From contig OMYA01000009.1 of assembly GCA_900315175.1 (NCBI GenBank), positions 1-64,000 on the forward strand: DNA of 64,000 bases. Direction: 5' to 3'. The notes below the pieces were generated by a model. It worked only from the letters and a program-made list of their open reading frames with translations. It searched no databases and was not told where the DNA came from. Origin of the DNA: an uncultured Bacteroidales bacterium. GTDB lineage: Bacteria; Bacteroidota; Bacteroidia; Bacteroidales; F082. This document shows, in pieces, positions 17,205 through 25,162 of this stretch. The position numbers and the translations under genes were made by a program. Within the stretch, counting starts at the first letter, position 1, and each line of letters starts with the position of its first letter.

Positions 17205-17308
17205 GTCATTCCGAGCGTAACGAAGTGAAGTCGAGGAATCTCATCCTTATATGAATTCGTCTGTTTGTCGGAGATTTTTCCATTCCGTCTCACTACATTC
17301 GAAATGAC
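17205..17308 (+). repeat. Family A palindromic element, complete intergenic copy
   Basis: A 104-bp element. The left arm starts GTCATTCCGAGCG and reaches GTCGAGGAATCTC. The right arm, read on the other strand, starts GTCATTTCGAATG and reaches GGAATGGAAAAATCTCC. It starts eight bases after the acyltransferase stop codon. It is the longest copy in the window. Confidence 0.85.
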
Positions 17309-17425
17309 AATTTGTCATTTTTTTTATTTTCAGATGCAGCAAGAATGAAATTTTTTCGTTATACAAGCGAAAAAAGCCATTATGGCATGATATTTGATAA
17401 AGAAAAAGTGTAACAATAGATTATC

Positions 17426-17875
17426 ATGGAAAATAACACTAAAAGATTAGAACGTTCACGCAACAACCGAGTGATTGCCGGTGTCTGCGCCGGTCTCGCC
17501 GACTATTTCAAAATCGACATCGCACTGATGCGCGTGCTTTTCGTGGTGGCAACCATTTGCGGCAGCTTCGGATTCTGGATGTATGTCATCCTCTGGATCG
17601 TGGTCCCCGAAGAAAATATCCTCGGCCCTGGAAACATCAACGAAAACAGCTATGACGACACCATCGACATCACTCCTAACGAGATGGGAAAAGAAGAGAA
17701 AAAATCGGTAAACGGTGCAATGATTGCCAGCTTGATACTGATTTTCATCGGCCTGGTGGCTTTGATAGACAACTTCACGCCCATTTCCTGGATCTGGAAA
17801 CTGTGGCCAGTGCCGATAATTATAATAGGTGTGGTGCTTCTTATTAACTCATCAAAAAACAACGGCTATGAATAA
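17426..17875 (+). CDS. PspC-domain membrane protein
   Basis: A 149-residue protein. Residues 5-65 form a PspC domain (LERSRNNRVIAGVCAGLADYF) with a hydrophobic stretch (VLFVVATICGSFGFWMYVIL) ending in the conserved IVVPEE. The C-terminal third has two short membrane segments of the LiaF-TM/DUF5668 type (MIASLILIFIGLVALIDNF, IIIIGVVLLI). PspC proteins act in envelope-stress responses at the inner membrane. The stop overlaps the next gene by 8 bp, so the two are coupled. There is no anti-sigma or regulator gene nearby. Confidence 0.88.
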   Translation: MENNTKRLERSRNNRVIAGVCAGLADYFKIDIALMRVLFVVATICGSFGFWMYVILWIVVPEENILGPGNINENSYDDTIDITPNEMGKEEKKSVNGAMIASLILIFIGLVALIDNFTPISWIWKLWPVPIIIIGVVLLINSSKNNGYE

Positions 17876-18188
17876 CGAGGAAAAAAAGAAAAACGACAGC
17901 TTCGTCAATGGCGTAACATTGATTATCATCGGTGTTATCGCCCTGATGGTGACATTCTTCGATTTTGAAATCGACTGGCATGTGCTGGCTAAAATGTGGC
18001 CTTTACTGCTGATAATCATAGGTGTATGCATCATGCCGATTAACAGATGGATCAGAACAGTGCTGCTGCTGGCCCTAATCGCAGCCGGTCTCATAGCATA
18101 TCACAACAGAACCGAAAATGTCACAAAAGTCATCGACAAAACCGAGATGAAATCAGTGTTTTCCGGTGACGACGATGACGATTATTGA
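17868..18188 (+). CDS. Small DUF5668/LiaF-like membrane protein
   Basis: The ATG at 17868 opens MNNEEKKKNDSFVNG; an open frame further upstream lies inside the PspC gene. The 106-residue product has two or three hydrophobic segments (GVTLIIIGVIALMVTFF, MWPLLLIIIGVCIMP, TVLLLALIAAGLIAY) matching the C-terminal part of the preceding PspC protein. It ends in an acidic tail (GDDDDDY). It overlaps the pspC-like gene by 8 bp, and the products probably form one membrane complex. No enzyme function is expected. Confidence 0.82.
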   Translation: MNNEEKKKNDSFVNGVTLIIIGVIALMVTFFDFEIDWHVLAKMWPLLLIIIGVCIMPINRWIRTVLLLALIAAGLIAYHNRTENVTKVIDKTEMKSVFSGDDDDDY

Positions 18189-18225
18189 TCTGAAAAAAAA
18201 CAATTAAAACAATATATATTTTTTT

Positions 18226-18253
18226 GTAGAGACGGTCCGCGACCGTCTCATAC
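18226..18253. repeat. Family B palindrome, intergenic copy
   Basis: GTAGAGACGGTCC, then GCGACCGTCTCATAC. It lies between the membrane protein gene and cbpA, 24 bp before the cbpA start, preceded by a run of T. It would form a hairpin in the cbpA leader. Confidence 0.8.
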
Positions 18254-18262
18254 TGCATTTAT

Positions 18263-18269
18263 AAGGAGG
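18263..18269 (+). promoter_or_regulatory. Strong Shine-Dalgarno sequence for cbpA
   Basis: AAGGAGG lies 7 nt before the ATG at 18277. This is unusual because most genes in this window lack any purine-rich ribosome site; it fixes the start. Confidence 0.8.
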
Positions 18270-18276
18270 AAAAAGT

Positions 18277-19185
18277 ATGGAATATAAAGATTATTACAAG
18301 GTTTTAGGCGTTGAGCGTTCTGCAAAACAGGACGAAATCAAGAAGGCTTACCGCAAGCTCGCCGTGAAGTATCATCCTGACAAGAATCCGGGCGACAAGG
18401 CGGCAGAGGAGAAGTTTAAGGAGATTTCGGAGGCATACCAGGTGCTGGGCAATGAGGAGTCGCGTAAGAAATACGACGAACTCGGCGCCAACTGGAAGCA
18501 GTACGAGAACATGGGATATGGCGGCCAGGGCTTCCAAGGCTTTGGCAGTCAAGGGTTTGAAGGCTTCGGCGGCAGCGGCTTCTCTGACTTTTTCGACATG
18601 TTTTTCGGCGGTCAGGGCGGCGGCTTCGACTTTGGCAATATCGGTGGCTTCGGCGGCGGCCGACGCAGCCGTTCAAGAGCTGTGAAAGGCCAAGACCTGA
18701 CAGCTTCAATCGACATGACATTGCGTGAAGCATATTCCGGCTCGCAGAGGATGTTCAAAATCGGAGGCGAGACAATAAAAATAAGCATCAAACCAGGTGT
18801 GAAAGACGGTCAGACACTGCGTGTCAAAGGAAAAGGACACCCCGGCGCCAACGGAGGCGAGAACGGCGACCTGCTGATGAAGATAAACATACTGCAAGAC
18901 CCCGTGTATCAACGCGATGGCGATGACTTGATAAGAACTGTCAATATCGACATTTACACCGCTATCCTTGGCGGAAAAATAGAAATCGACACCATGAAAG
19001 GCAACGTCAGCGTGCCGATAAAGCCGCAGACTCAAAACAACAGCATGCTGCGCCTGAAAGGCCTCGGAATGCCTCATTACGGAAAGGAAGGCAACGGCTC
19101 ACTGCTGCTTAAAATACAACTGGTACTGCCAAATCATTTCTCAGATAAAGAACTGGAACTTATCAAACAGGCAAAAGAAGCATAA
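18277..19185 (+). CDS. cbpA: CbpA-type DnaJ co-chaperone
   Basis: A 302-residue cytoplasmic J-protein. The J-domain covers residues 1-70 with HPD at 33-35 ([10 protein letters not shown]). A long Gly/Phe-rich linker (about 75-130, [18 protein letters not shown]) follows. Two C-terminal substrate-binding domains (about 140-300) include [17 protein letters not shown] and [12 protein letters not shown]. No zinc-finger CxxCxGxG repeats are present, so it is of CbpA/class II type and not canonical DnaJ. It would deliver substrates to DnaK and stimulate its ATPase. The leader holds a family B palindrome and a perfect Shine-Dalgarno sequence. The gene stands alone, without dnaK or grpE. Confidence 0.92.
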   Translation: MEYKDYYKVLGVERSAKQDEIKKAYRKLAVKYHPDKNPGDKAAEEKFKEISEAYQVLGNEESRKKYDELGANWKQYENMGYGGQGFQGFGSQGFEGFGGSGFSDFFDMFFGGQGGGFDFGNIGGFGGGRRSRSRAVKGQDLTASIDMTLREAYSGSQRMFKIGGETIKISIKPGVKDGQTLRVKGKGHPGANGGENGDLLMKINILQDPVYQRDGDDLIRTVNIDIYTAILGGKIEIDTMKGNVSVPIKPQTQNNSMLRLKGLGMPHYGKEGNGSLLLKIQLVLPNHFSDKELELIKQAKEA

Positions 19186-19200
19186 ATCTTTGAAAAATTA

Positions 19201-19232
19201 TTTGTGTTGTAACAAAAAAAACATTATCTTTG
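19201..19232 (+). promoter_or_regulatory. Promoter of the TonB receptor-to-glgB operon
   Basis: TTTG at 19201-19204 and TATCTTTG at 19225-19232 with a 20-bp spacer, a textbook Bacteroidetes promoter, 36 bp before the ATG. Confidence 0.8.
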
Positions 19233-19268
19233 CACGTTTTTTAAATTTCTGTTTAAAACTGATAGATA

Positions 19269-21605
19269 ATGATTATTACAGCCAAAATAAAACAATTGTT
19301 TTTACTGGTTATCCTAATGATGACCGGCGTGTTTGCTTATGCTCAGGGTGATAACTCCATCAAAGGTTTTGTGTATGAGACCTCTAACGGTGAGCCGGTG
19401 ATGTTCGCCAACGTGTTTTTGAAAGGAACAACCCTCGGCTCCACCACTGATATCAACGGATATTTCAGCATCACCCGAATCCCTGACGGCACGTATACCA
19501 TCATGGTGACATCAATCGGTTATGACACTATTGCCGAAACCGTCTCCGTTAAGAACAGTCAGATTTTAAACAAGAAATTCAGTATTTCTGAGACTTCCAT
19601 CCAGCTTGCTGCGGTAAGTATCAGTGCCGACAAGATTGAGGCGAAGACAGAGACCAAGACTTCGGTGGTGTATATCACGCCAAAGACCATTCAGAAAATC
19701 CCGGCTGTGGGCGGTCAGGCTGACCTTGCCCAGTATTTGCAGGTGATTCCGGGTGTCGTGTTTACCGGTGACCAAGGCGGTCAGCTCTATATCCGAGGCG
19801 GTTCCCCGATTCAAAACAAGGTGCTCCTCGACGGTATGATAGTTTATAACCCATTCCACAGCATCGGACTTTTCTCAGTATTCGATACCGACATCATCAG
19901 AAATGCTGAGGTTTACACAGGCGGTTTCGGCGCAGAATACGGTGGCAGAGTGTCATCCGTTATGGATATCACTACCCGCGACGGTAACAAAAAACGTTTC
20001 TCGGGAAAGGTGGGAGCATCGACATTCGGCGCGAAATTGATGGTGGAAGGCCCTCTCAAAAAGGCTAAGACAGAAAACGACATGTCGATGTCGTTCATCT
20101 TGTCGGCAAAGAACTCATATCTCGAACAAACCAGCCAAACCATATACAGCGGCATCTTGGACGGCGAGGTGCTTCCTTATAACTTCCAGGATATTTACGG
20201 AAAAGTCTCGTTGAATGCCCCAAACGGCAGTAAAATCAACTTCTTCGGTTTTAATTTCAACGACCAGGTGAACAATTACAAGGCAATTTCCGACTTCAGC
20301 TGGGTGTCATACGGAGGAGGCTCTAACTTCGTGCTTATCCCGGGAAAATCACCGGTTCTCATTGAAGGTAACGTCGCATATTCAAAATACGACGCAAAAC
20401 TCTCGGAGACGAACAACCCGGGCCGCTCAAGCTCTATCGATGGCTTTAACGCAGGCTTCACTTTCTCATATTTCCTCGGTAAAAACACTTTGAAATATGG
20501 TGTCGAACTTCTCGGCTTCAAGACAGTGTTCGATTACACAAAGTCGAACGGCATAAAACTGAATCAAACGGAAAACACAACAGAACTTGGCGCTTTCATC
20601 AAATATAAATGGCAACTCGAAAAACTTATCATCGAGCCAAGCATGCGTATCCAGTGGTATGCCTCTTTGGCTGAAGTGTCGCCAGAACCTCGTCTCGCAA
20701 TCAAATACAACGTTACCGACTGGTTCCGTCTGAAAGCCGCAGCAGGTATGTATTCACAGAACCTCATCGCAGCAAACAGCGACCGCGACGTGGTGAACCT
20801 GTTCTACGGATTCCTCTCAGGACAAGATAATATCCCTAAGAAATTCAACGGGAAAGAAGTTAATACAAAGCTTCAGAAAGCTAACCACTATATCGTCGGA
20901 ACAGAGTTCGATTTGTTGGATAATCTGACACTTAACGTCGAAGGATATTTCAAAGACTTCCGCCAGCTCACCAACATGAACCGCAATCAGATTTATTCGG
21001 AGACCAACCACCCGGCTGGCACTTCCGAGATTGAATGGCGTGACTTCATGGTTGAAAACGGAAAGGCTTACGGTATTGACTTCTCATTGAAATACGAGTA
21101 TATGAGATGGTATGTGTGGGCAGCATATTCGTTGGCTTATGTCAATAAAAACTATGAAACGGCAGATCATGAGATAATAAACTACCGCACCCACTACGAC
21201 CGCCGTCATAATATCAACCTGATAGTGACATATACCGGCGGAACACGTAAACAATGGGAGTTTAGCGGCCGTTGGAACATAGGCTCGGGCTTCCCATTCA
21301 CTCAAGTTAGCGGATTCTACGAGCAATATCAGTTCGATGACATGGGCATGAGCATTATCGCTGACAATGGTGAACTCGGTATCATCTACGGCGACCTCAA
21401 CAGAGGCGAACTGCCTTGGTATCACCGCCTTGACCTCGACCTGAAACGTAAGTTCTGGTTTACCGACAATATCATTCTGGAAGCCGACTTCAGCGTGACA
21501 AACGTCTATAACAGAGACAATATTTTCTATGTCGATATCATAACGAGCGAAAATATCTATCAGCTGCCAATCATGCCGAGCCTTGGATTGACATTATCAT
21601 TCTAA
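19269..21605 (+). CDS. TonB-dependent receptor with carboxypeptidase-like N-terminal domain
   Basis: A 778-residue outer-membrane protein. A signal peptide (to about residue 26) is followed by a CarboxypepD-regulatory-like domain (GFVYETSNGEPVMFANVFLK ... SIGYDT, about 30-110). The plug domain contains YLQVIPGVVFTGDQGGQLYI, LLDGMIVYNPFHSIG and GFGAEYGGRVSSVMDI. A 22-strand-type barrel ends in aromatic residues (SLGLTLSF). It would import a ligand energised by TonB-ExbBD. It is shorter than SusC proteins and has no SusD partner, so a starch-utilisation locus is not indicated despite the glucan enzymes downstream. The next gene begins 2 bp after the stop. Confidence 0.9.
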   Translation: MIITAKIKQLFLLVILMMTGVFAYAQGDNSIKGFVYETSNGEPVMFANVFLKGTTLGSTTDINGYFSITRIPDGTYTIMVTSIGYDTIAETVSVKNSQILNKKFSISETSIQLAAVSISADKIEAKTETKTSVVYITPKTIQKIPAVGGQADLAQYLQVIPGVVFTGDQGGQLYIRGGSPIQNKVLLDGMIVYNPFHSIGLFSVFDTDIIRNAEVYTGGFGAEYGGRVSSVMDITTRDGNKKRFSGKVGASTFGAKLMVEGPLKKAKTENDMSMSFILSAKNSYLEQTSQTIYSGILDGEVLPYNFQDIYGKVSLNAPNGSKINFFGFNFNDQVNNYKAISDFSWVSYGGGSNFVLIPGKSPVLIEGNVAYSKYDAKLSETNNPGRSSSIDGFNAGFTFSYFLGKNTLKYGVELLGFKTVFDYTKSNGIKLNQTENTTELGAFIKYKWQLEKLIIEPSMRIQWYASLAEVSPEPRLAIKYNVTDWFRLKAAAGMYSQNLIAANSDRDVVNLFYGFLSGQDNIPKKFNGKEVNTKLQKANHYIVGTEFDLLDNLTLNVEGYFKDFRQLTNMNRNQIYSETNHPAGTSEIEWRDFMVENGKAYGIDFSLKYEYMRWYVWAAYSLAYVNKNYETADHEIINYRTHYDRRHNINLIVTYTGGTRKQWEFSGRWNIGSGFPFTQVSGFYEQYQFDDMGMSIIADNGELGIIYGDLNRGELPWYHRLDLDLKRKFWFTDNIILEADFSVTNVYNRDNIFYVDIITSENIYQLPIMPSLGLTLSF

Positions 21606-21607
21606 AC

Positions 21608-23728
21608 ATGAACAAACCTTCGTTAAAAAAGATACCACACGAGATGACCGTTCACGGTCATACTCGTGTGGACAACTATTATTGGCTTAATCAACGCGAA
21701 AATCCTGAGGTTTTGGAATATCTTAAAGCCGAGAATGCCTATCAGGAAGCAATGATGAAGCATACCGAACCACTTCAGAACCAGCTGTTTAAGGAGATAA
21801 CAGGCCGCATCAAGCAGAACGACATGTCGGTGCCGGTGAAACATCATGGATATTGGTATTACACGAGATATGAAGAAGGGATGGAGTACCCGCTGTATTG
21901 CCGCTGTCCCGTCATTTCGAGCGAAGTCGAGAAATCCTCTAATAACGGAAACAATCGAATGATTACGAAAAACAAGGATTTCTCCATTCCGCTCTGCTCC
22001 AGTCGAAATGACGAGCAGATACTCCTCAACGGCTACGAGATGTCAAAAGGCTATACATTCTTCGACGTGGGCGGCTACAGCATCAGCCCCGATAATACGT
22101 TGATAGCCTATAGTATAGACACTGTCAGCCGCCGCCAATACCAGATTTTTGTCAAAGAAATAGCGACAGGCAAGATGTTCCCGGAAGTCATTCAGAACAC
22201 TTCAGGAAATATGGTGTGGGCCAACGACAATAAAACGATTTTCTATTCAGTGAAAGACGAGTCGCTGCGGCCTTTCAGGATCATGCGTCATGAAATAGGC
22301 ACCGACCCGGCTGATGACATCGAAGTGTATCGCGAAGACGACGCTACTTTCTGCGCTTTTGTAAGTAAAACAAAATCAGAGAAATACATTCTGATAATTC
22401 TCGAAAGCACACTCACATCGGAGATACGTTACATTGATGCCGACAACCCGAAAGACGAGTTTAAGGTCGTCCAAAAACGCCAGCATGACCTGCTTTACGG
22501 CGTGGGACATTATGGCGACTGTTTCTATATCCTCACCAATGCCGATGGCGCAAAGAACTATAAGCTGATGCGAACACCAGTAAACGCTACTGGAAAAGAA
22601 CATTGGAAAGAAGTCATCGCACATCGTGATGATGTCCTTATTGAAGATTTTGACCTGTTTTCGGAGTTTATGGTTATAGAAGAACGCTCGAAAGGTCTTG
22701 TGAATCTGCGAGTTATGTCGTGGGATGGCAAGAAGGATTACTACATAAACTTCGGCGAACCCGCATATACTGTGGAAACATCTGCAAATCCTGAGTTCGA
22801 CACGCATCTGTTGAGGTATATATACACGTCGATGACGACACCCGCCTCTGTGTATCAATATGATATGATGGCAAAAACGGCTGAGCTGCTGAAACGTCAG
22901 GAGATTGTGGGCGGTTTCGAGCCGTCGGATTATGTCACGGAAAGGCTTTATGCGACTGCAAAAGACGGCGTTCAGGTGCCAATTTCGCTGGTTTATAAGA
23001 AAGGACTGGTGAAAAACGGCGACAACCCTCTCGTTTTGTTCGGCTATGGCTCCTATGGCAACAGCGTCGACGCCTATTTCTCGACAGCCCGACTCAGCAT
23101 GCTCGACCGAGGCTTCGTGTGGGCTATAGCACATATCCGAGGAGGCGAGGAGATGGGACGCTGGTGGTACGATGACGGCAAACTGCTGAAAAAGAAAAAC
23201 ACATTCACCGATTTCATCGCTTGCGCGGAATATCTTGTAAAACAAGGGCTTACGAATAGTAAGAAGATGTTCGCGATGGGCGGAAGCGCCGGCGGACTTC
23301 TCGTGGGTGCCGTCGCCAACATGGCCCCACAGCTGTTTAAAGGCATCATAGCACAAGTGCCGTTCGTCGATGTGGTCACAACGATGTTGGACGACACCAT
23401 CCCTTTGACAACGGGCGAATACGACGAGTGGGGCAATCCTAATGAGAAAGAATATTACGACTATATCCTGTCATACTCGCCATACGACAACGTGGAGGCG
23501 AAGGAATATCCTGCTATGCTAGTAACCACAGGACTTCACGACAGCCAAGTGCAGTATTGGGAGCCGGCTAAATGGGTGGCGAAACTGCGCGAACTCAAAA
23601 CCGACGACAACCCGTTGTATTTGAGAACTGAGATGGATTTCGGTCACGGAGGAGCGTCAGGACGATTCGAGCCTTACCATGAGGTGGCGATGGAATACGC
23701 TTTTATGCTTGATTTGCTTGAAAAATGA
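21608..23728 (+). CDS. ptrB: S9A oligopeptidase B (prolyl oligopeptidase family) with an in-frame palindromic insertion
   Basis: A 706-residue peptidase lacking a signal peptide, so probably cytoplasmic. The N-terminal propeller (about 70-410) restricts access to a C-terminal alpha/beta-hydrolase domain. The catalytic triad is Ser560 (MGGSAGGLL), Asp645 (GLHDSQV) and His680 (DFGHGG). Oligopeptidase B cleaves short peptides after Arg or Lys. Residues 102-135 (VISSEVEKSS ... KDFSIPLCSSRND) are encoded exactly by a 102-bp family A palindromic element at 21911-22012. In the family this is a short loop between propeller strands, with the normal text (YPLYCR before, EQILLNGYEM after) continuing on both sides. 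The gene is sandwiched in a tight operon: 2 bp after the TonB receptor gene and overlapping the amylase gene by 4 bp. Confidence 0.92.
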   Translation: MNKPSLKKIPHEMTVHGHTRVDNYYWLNQRENPEVLEYLKAENAYQEAMMKHTEPLQNQLFKEITGRIKQNDMSVPVKHHGYWYYTRYEEGMEYPLYCRCPVISSEVEKSSNNGNNRMITKNKDFSIPLCSSRNDEQILLNGYEMSKGYTFFDVGGYSISPDNTLIAYSIDTVSRRQYQIFVKEIATGKMFPEVIQNTSGNMVWANDNKTIFYSVKDESLRPFRIMRHEIGTDPADDIEVYREDDATFCAFVSKTKSEKYILIILESTLTSEIRYIDADNPKDEFKVVQKRQHDLLYGVGHYGDCFYILTNADGAKNYKLMRTPVNATGKEHWKEVIAHRDDVLIEDFDLFSEFMVIEERSKGLVNLRVMSWDGKKDYYINFGEPAYTVETSANPEFDTHLLRYIYTSMTTPASVYQYDMMAKTAELLKRQEIVGGFEPSDYVTERLYATAKDGVQVPISLVYKKGLVKNGDNPLVLFGYGSYGNSVDAYFSTARLSMLDRGFVWAIAHIRGGEEMGRWWYDDGKLLKKKNTFTDFIACAEYLVKQGLTNSKKMFAMGGSAGGLLVGAVANMAPQLFKGIIAQVPFVDVVTTMLDDTIPLTTGEYDEWGNPNEKEYYDYILSYSPYDNVEAKEYPAMLVTTGLHDSQVQYWEPAKWVAKLRELKTDDNPLYLRTEMDFGHGGASGRFEPYHEVAMEYAFMLDLLEK
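21911..22012 (+). repeat. Family A palindromic element inserted in frame in ptrB
   Basis: A 102-bp element (34 codons). The left arm starts GTCATTTCGAGCGAAG and reaches GAGAAATCC. The right arm, read on the other strand, starts GTCATTTCGACTGGAGC and reaches GGAGAAATCC. It starts and ends on codon boundaries, so it keeps the reading frame and carries no stop codon. Confidence 0.93.
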
Positions 23729-25122
23729 TAATATACCAACTGTTCCCACGCGTCTACGGTGCCAACGAGAATAAAAAATGCGGCACTTTCAGCGATATCA
23801 ATGATAAGGAAATTGAACGTATCAAGTCGCTGAGCGTCAGCCATATATGGCTCACTGGCGTGATTCGTCACTCGGGATGGCGCGACACCAATCCCGCCGT
23901 CACCAAGGGAAACGCTGGCTCACCTTACGCCATCGTCGACTACTACGACATCGACCCCGACCTCGCCGACAACGAGGCAAATAGGATGGAAGAGTTTGAA
24001 GAGACGGTCAAACGCATTCATTCTCATGGACTTAAAGTGATTATCGACTTCGTTCCTAATCACCTCGCACGCGAATATAAAGGCGATTTTACAGATGAAA
24101 ATTTCTATATTCTGCCGAATCAAAAGTTCATTACCCCGGTTGACAACGGATATATGTATTATGAAAATCCGGCAAAAGCCACTGGAAATGACGTGTTCTC
24201 GCCTACGCCTTCATTAAATGACTGGTACGACACTGTAAAACTGAACTATACCAACCAAGATACATGGCATAAAATGCTGAAAATCATGCAGTTCTGGTGC
24301 GGAAAAGGTGTCGACGGATTCCGTTGCGACATGGCGGAGATGGTGCCTGTGGAATTTTGGCGCTGGGCGATTGCCGAATTGCGTAAGTCGTTTAATGTCA
24401 TTATGATAGCTGAGATCTACCAGCCGAATCTGTATCAGAGTTATGTTGAGGCAGGTTTCAATTATCTTTACGATAAGGTAGGACTGTACAACACCTTGGA
24501 AAACATCTGTCGTTACGGACAGCGCGCTGATACCATTTCGGATGTCTGGAAAAATCTTAACGGATTGGATGACAATATGTTACGATTTATGGAAAACCAC
24601 GATGAGATACGTGTGGCGTCACGGTTTTTCATGCAAAAACCTGAGAATGCGTATCCGTTTGTGGCATTGGCGGCCTTGATGAACCGCGGCCCGTTTATGA
24701 TTTATAACGGTCAGGAATACGGTGAGGATGCAGCGGATTCGGATAATGGCAAAACATCGATTTTTGACTACACATACATGCCGTCAATGCACTGTACAGA
24801 CGCGATGAATCGAGTCTCTATATTCGATTTTTACCGTAATCTATTGAATTTCAGAGAGAATAATCCAGCAATAACAAAGGGCGCATTTTACGACCTTATG
24901 TGGGCGAATCCGTGGTACAACAATTTCGACCCGCAATATGTGTATGCGTTTTTGCGTTATTATGGCAACGATAAGTTGTTGATTGTCATAAATTTCAACA
25001 TCTATGAGGGCCGAAATGTGACAGTGGCAATCCCTGAAGACGCCCGAAAATTGATAGGCGGATGTAATGAAAAATATAATGTTGAATTGAAACCTGGAGA
25101 TTATCAGATTCTGAATCTATAG
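23725..25122 (+). CDS. Cytoplasmic GH13 alpha-amylase family enzyme
   Basis: A 465-residue protein without a signal peptide. The (beta/alpha)8 barrel carries the four GH13 regions: DFVPNH, GFRCDM (nucleophile Asp202), IMIAEIY (acid/base Glu230) and MENHDE (transition-state Asp293). A short C-terminal beta domain follows. It would cleave alpha-1,4-glucosidic bonds in internal glycogen or maltodextrins; the exact specificity (amylase, maltogenic, cyclomaltodextrinase) is not readable. Its ATG overlaps the ptrB stop (ATGA), and the branching-enzyme gene begins 40 bp downstream, pointing to a role in glycogen metabolism. Confidence 0.92.
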   Translation: MIIYQLFPRVYGANENKKCGTFSDINDKEIERIKSLSVSHIWLTGVIRHSGWRDTNPAVTKGNAGSPYAIVDYYDIDPDLADNEANRMEEFEETVKRIHSHGLKVIIDFVPNHLAREYKGDFTDENFYILPNQKFITPVDNGYMYYENPAKATGNDVFSPTPSLNDWYDTVKLNYTNQDTWHKMLKIMQFWCGKGVDGFRCDMAEMVPVEFWRWAIAELRKSFNVIMIAEIYQPNLYQSYVEAGFNYLYDKVGLYNTLENICRYGQRADTISDVWKNLNGLDDNMLRFMENHDEIRVASRFFMQKPENAYPFVALAALMNRGPFMIYNGQEYGEDAADSDNGKTSIFDYTYMPSMHCTDAMNRVSIFDFYRNLLNFRENNPAITKGAFYDLMWANPWYNNFDPQYVYAFLRYYGNDKLLIVINFNIYEGRNVTVAIPEDARKLIGGCNEKYNVELKPGDYQILNL

Positions 25123-25162
25123 ATTCTGGATTCTGACTTCGGGCTTCTAACTTCTTTAAAAT

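Noticed and set aside
21911..22012. Possibility that the ptrB insert is a sequencing or assembly error
   Set aside because: The insert is bounded by full palindromic arms, keeps the frame exactly and recurs in a second gene with the same frame.
22376..23356. Long open frame (326 codons) on the strand opposite ptrB
   Set aside because: It lies wholly within a gene with intact catalytic motifs, has no start signal and a composition expected from the complement of a codon-biased gene.
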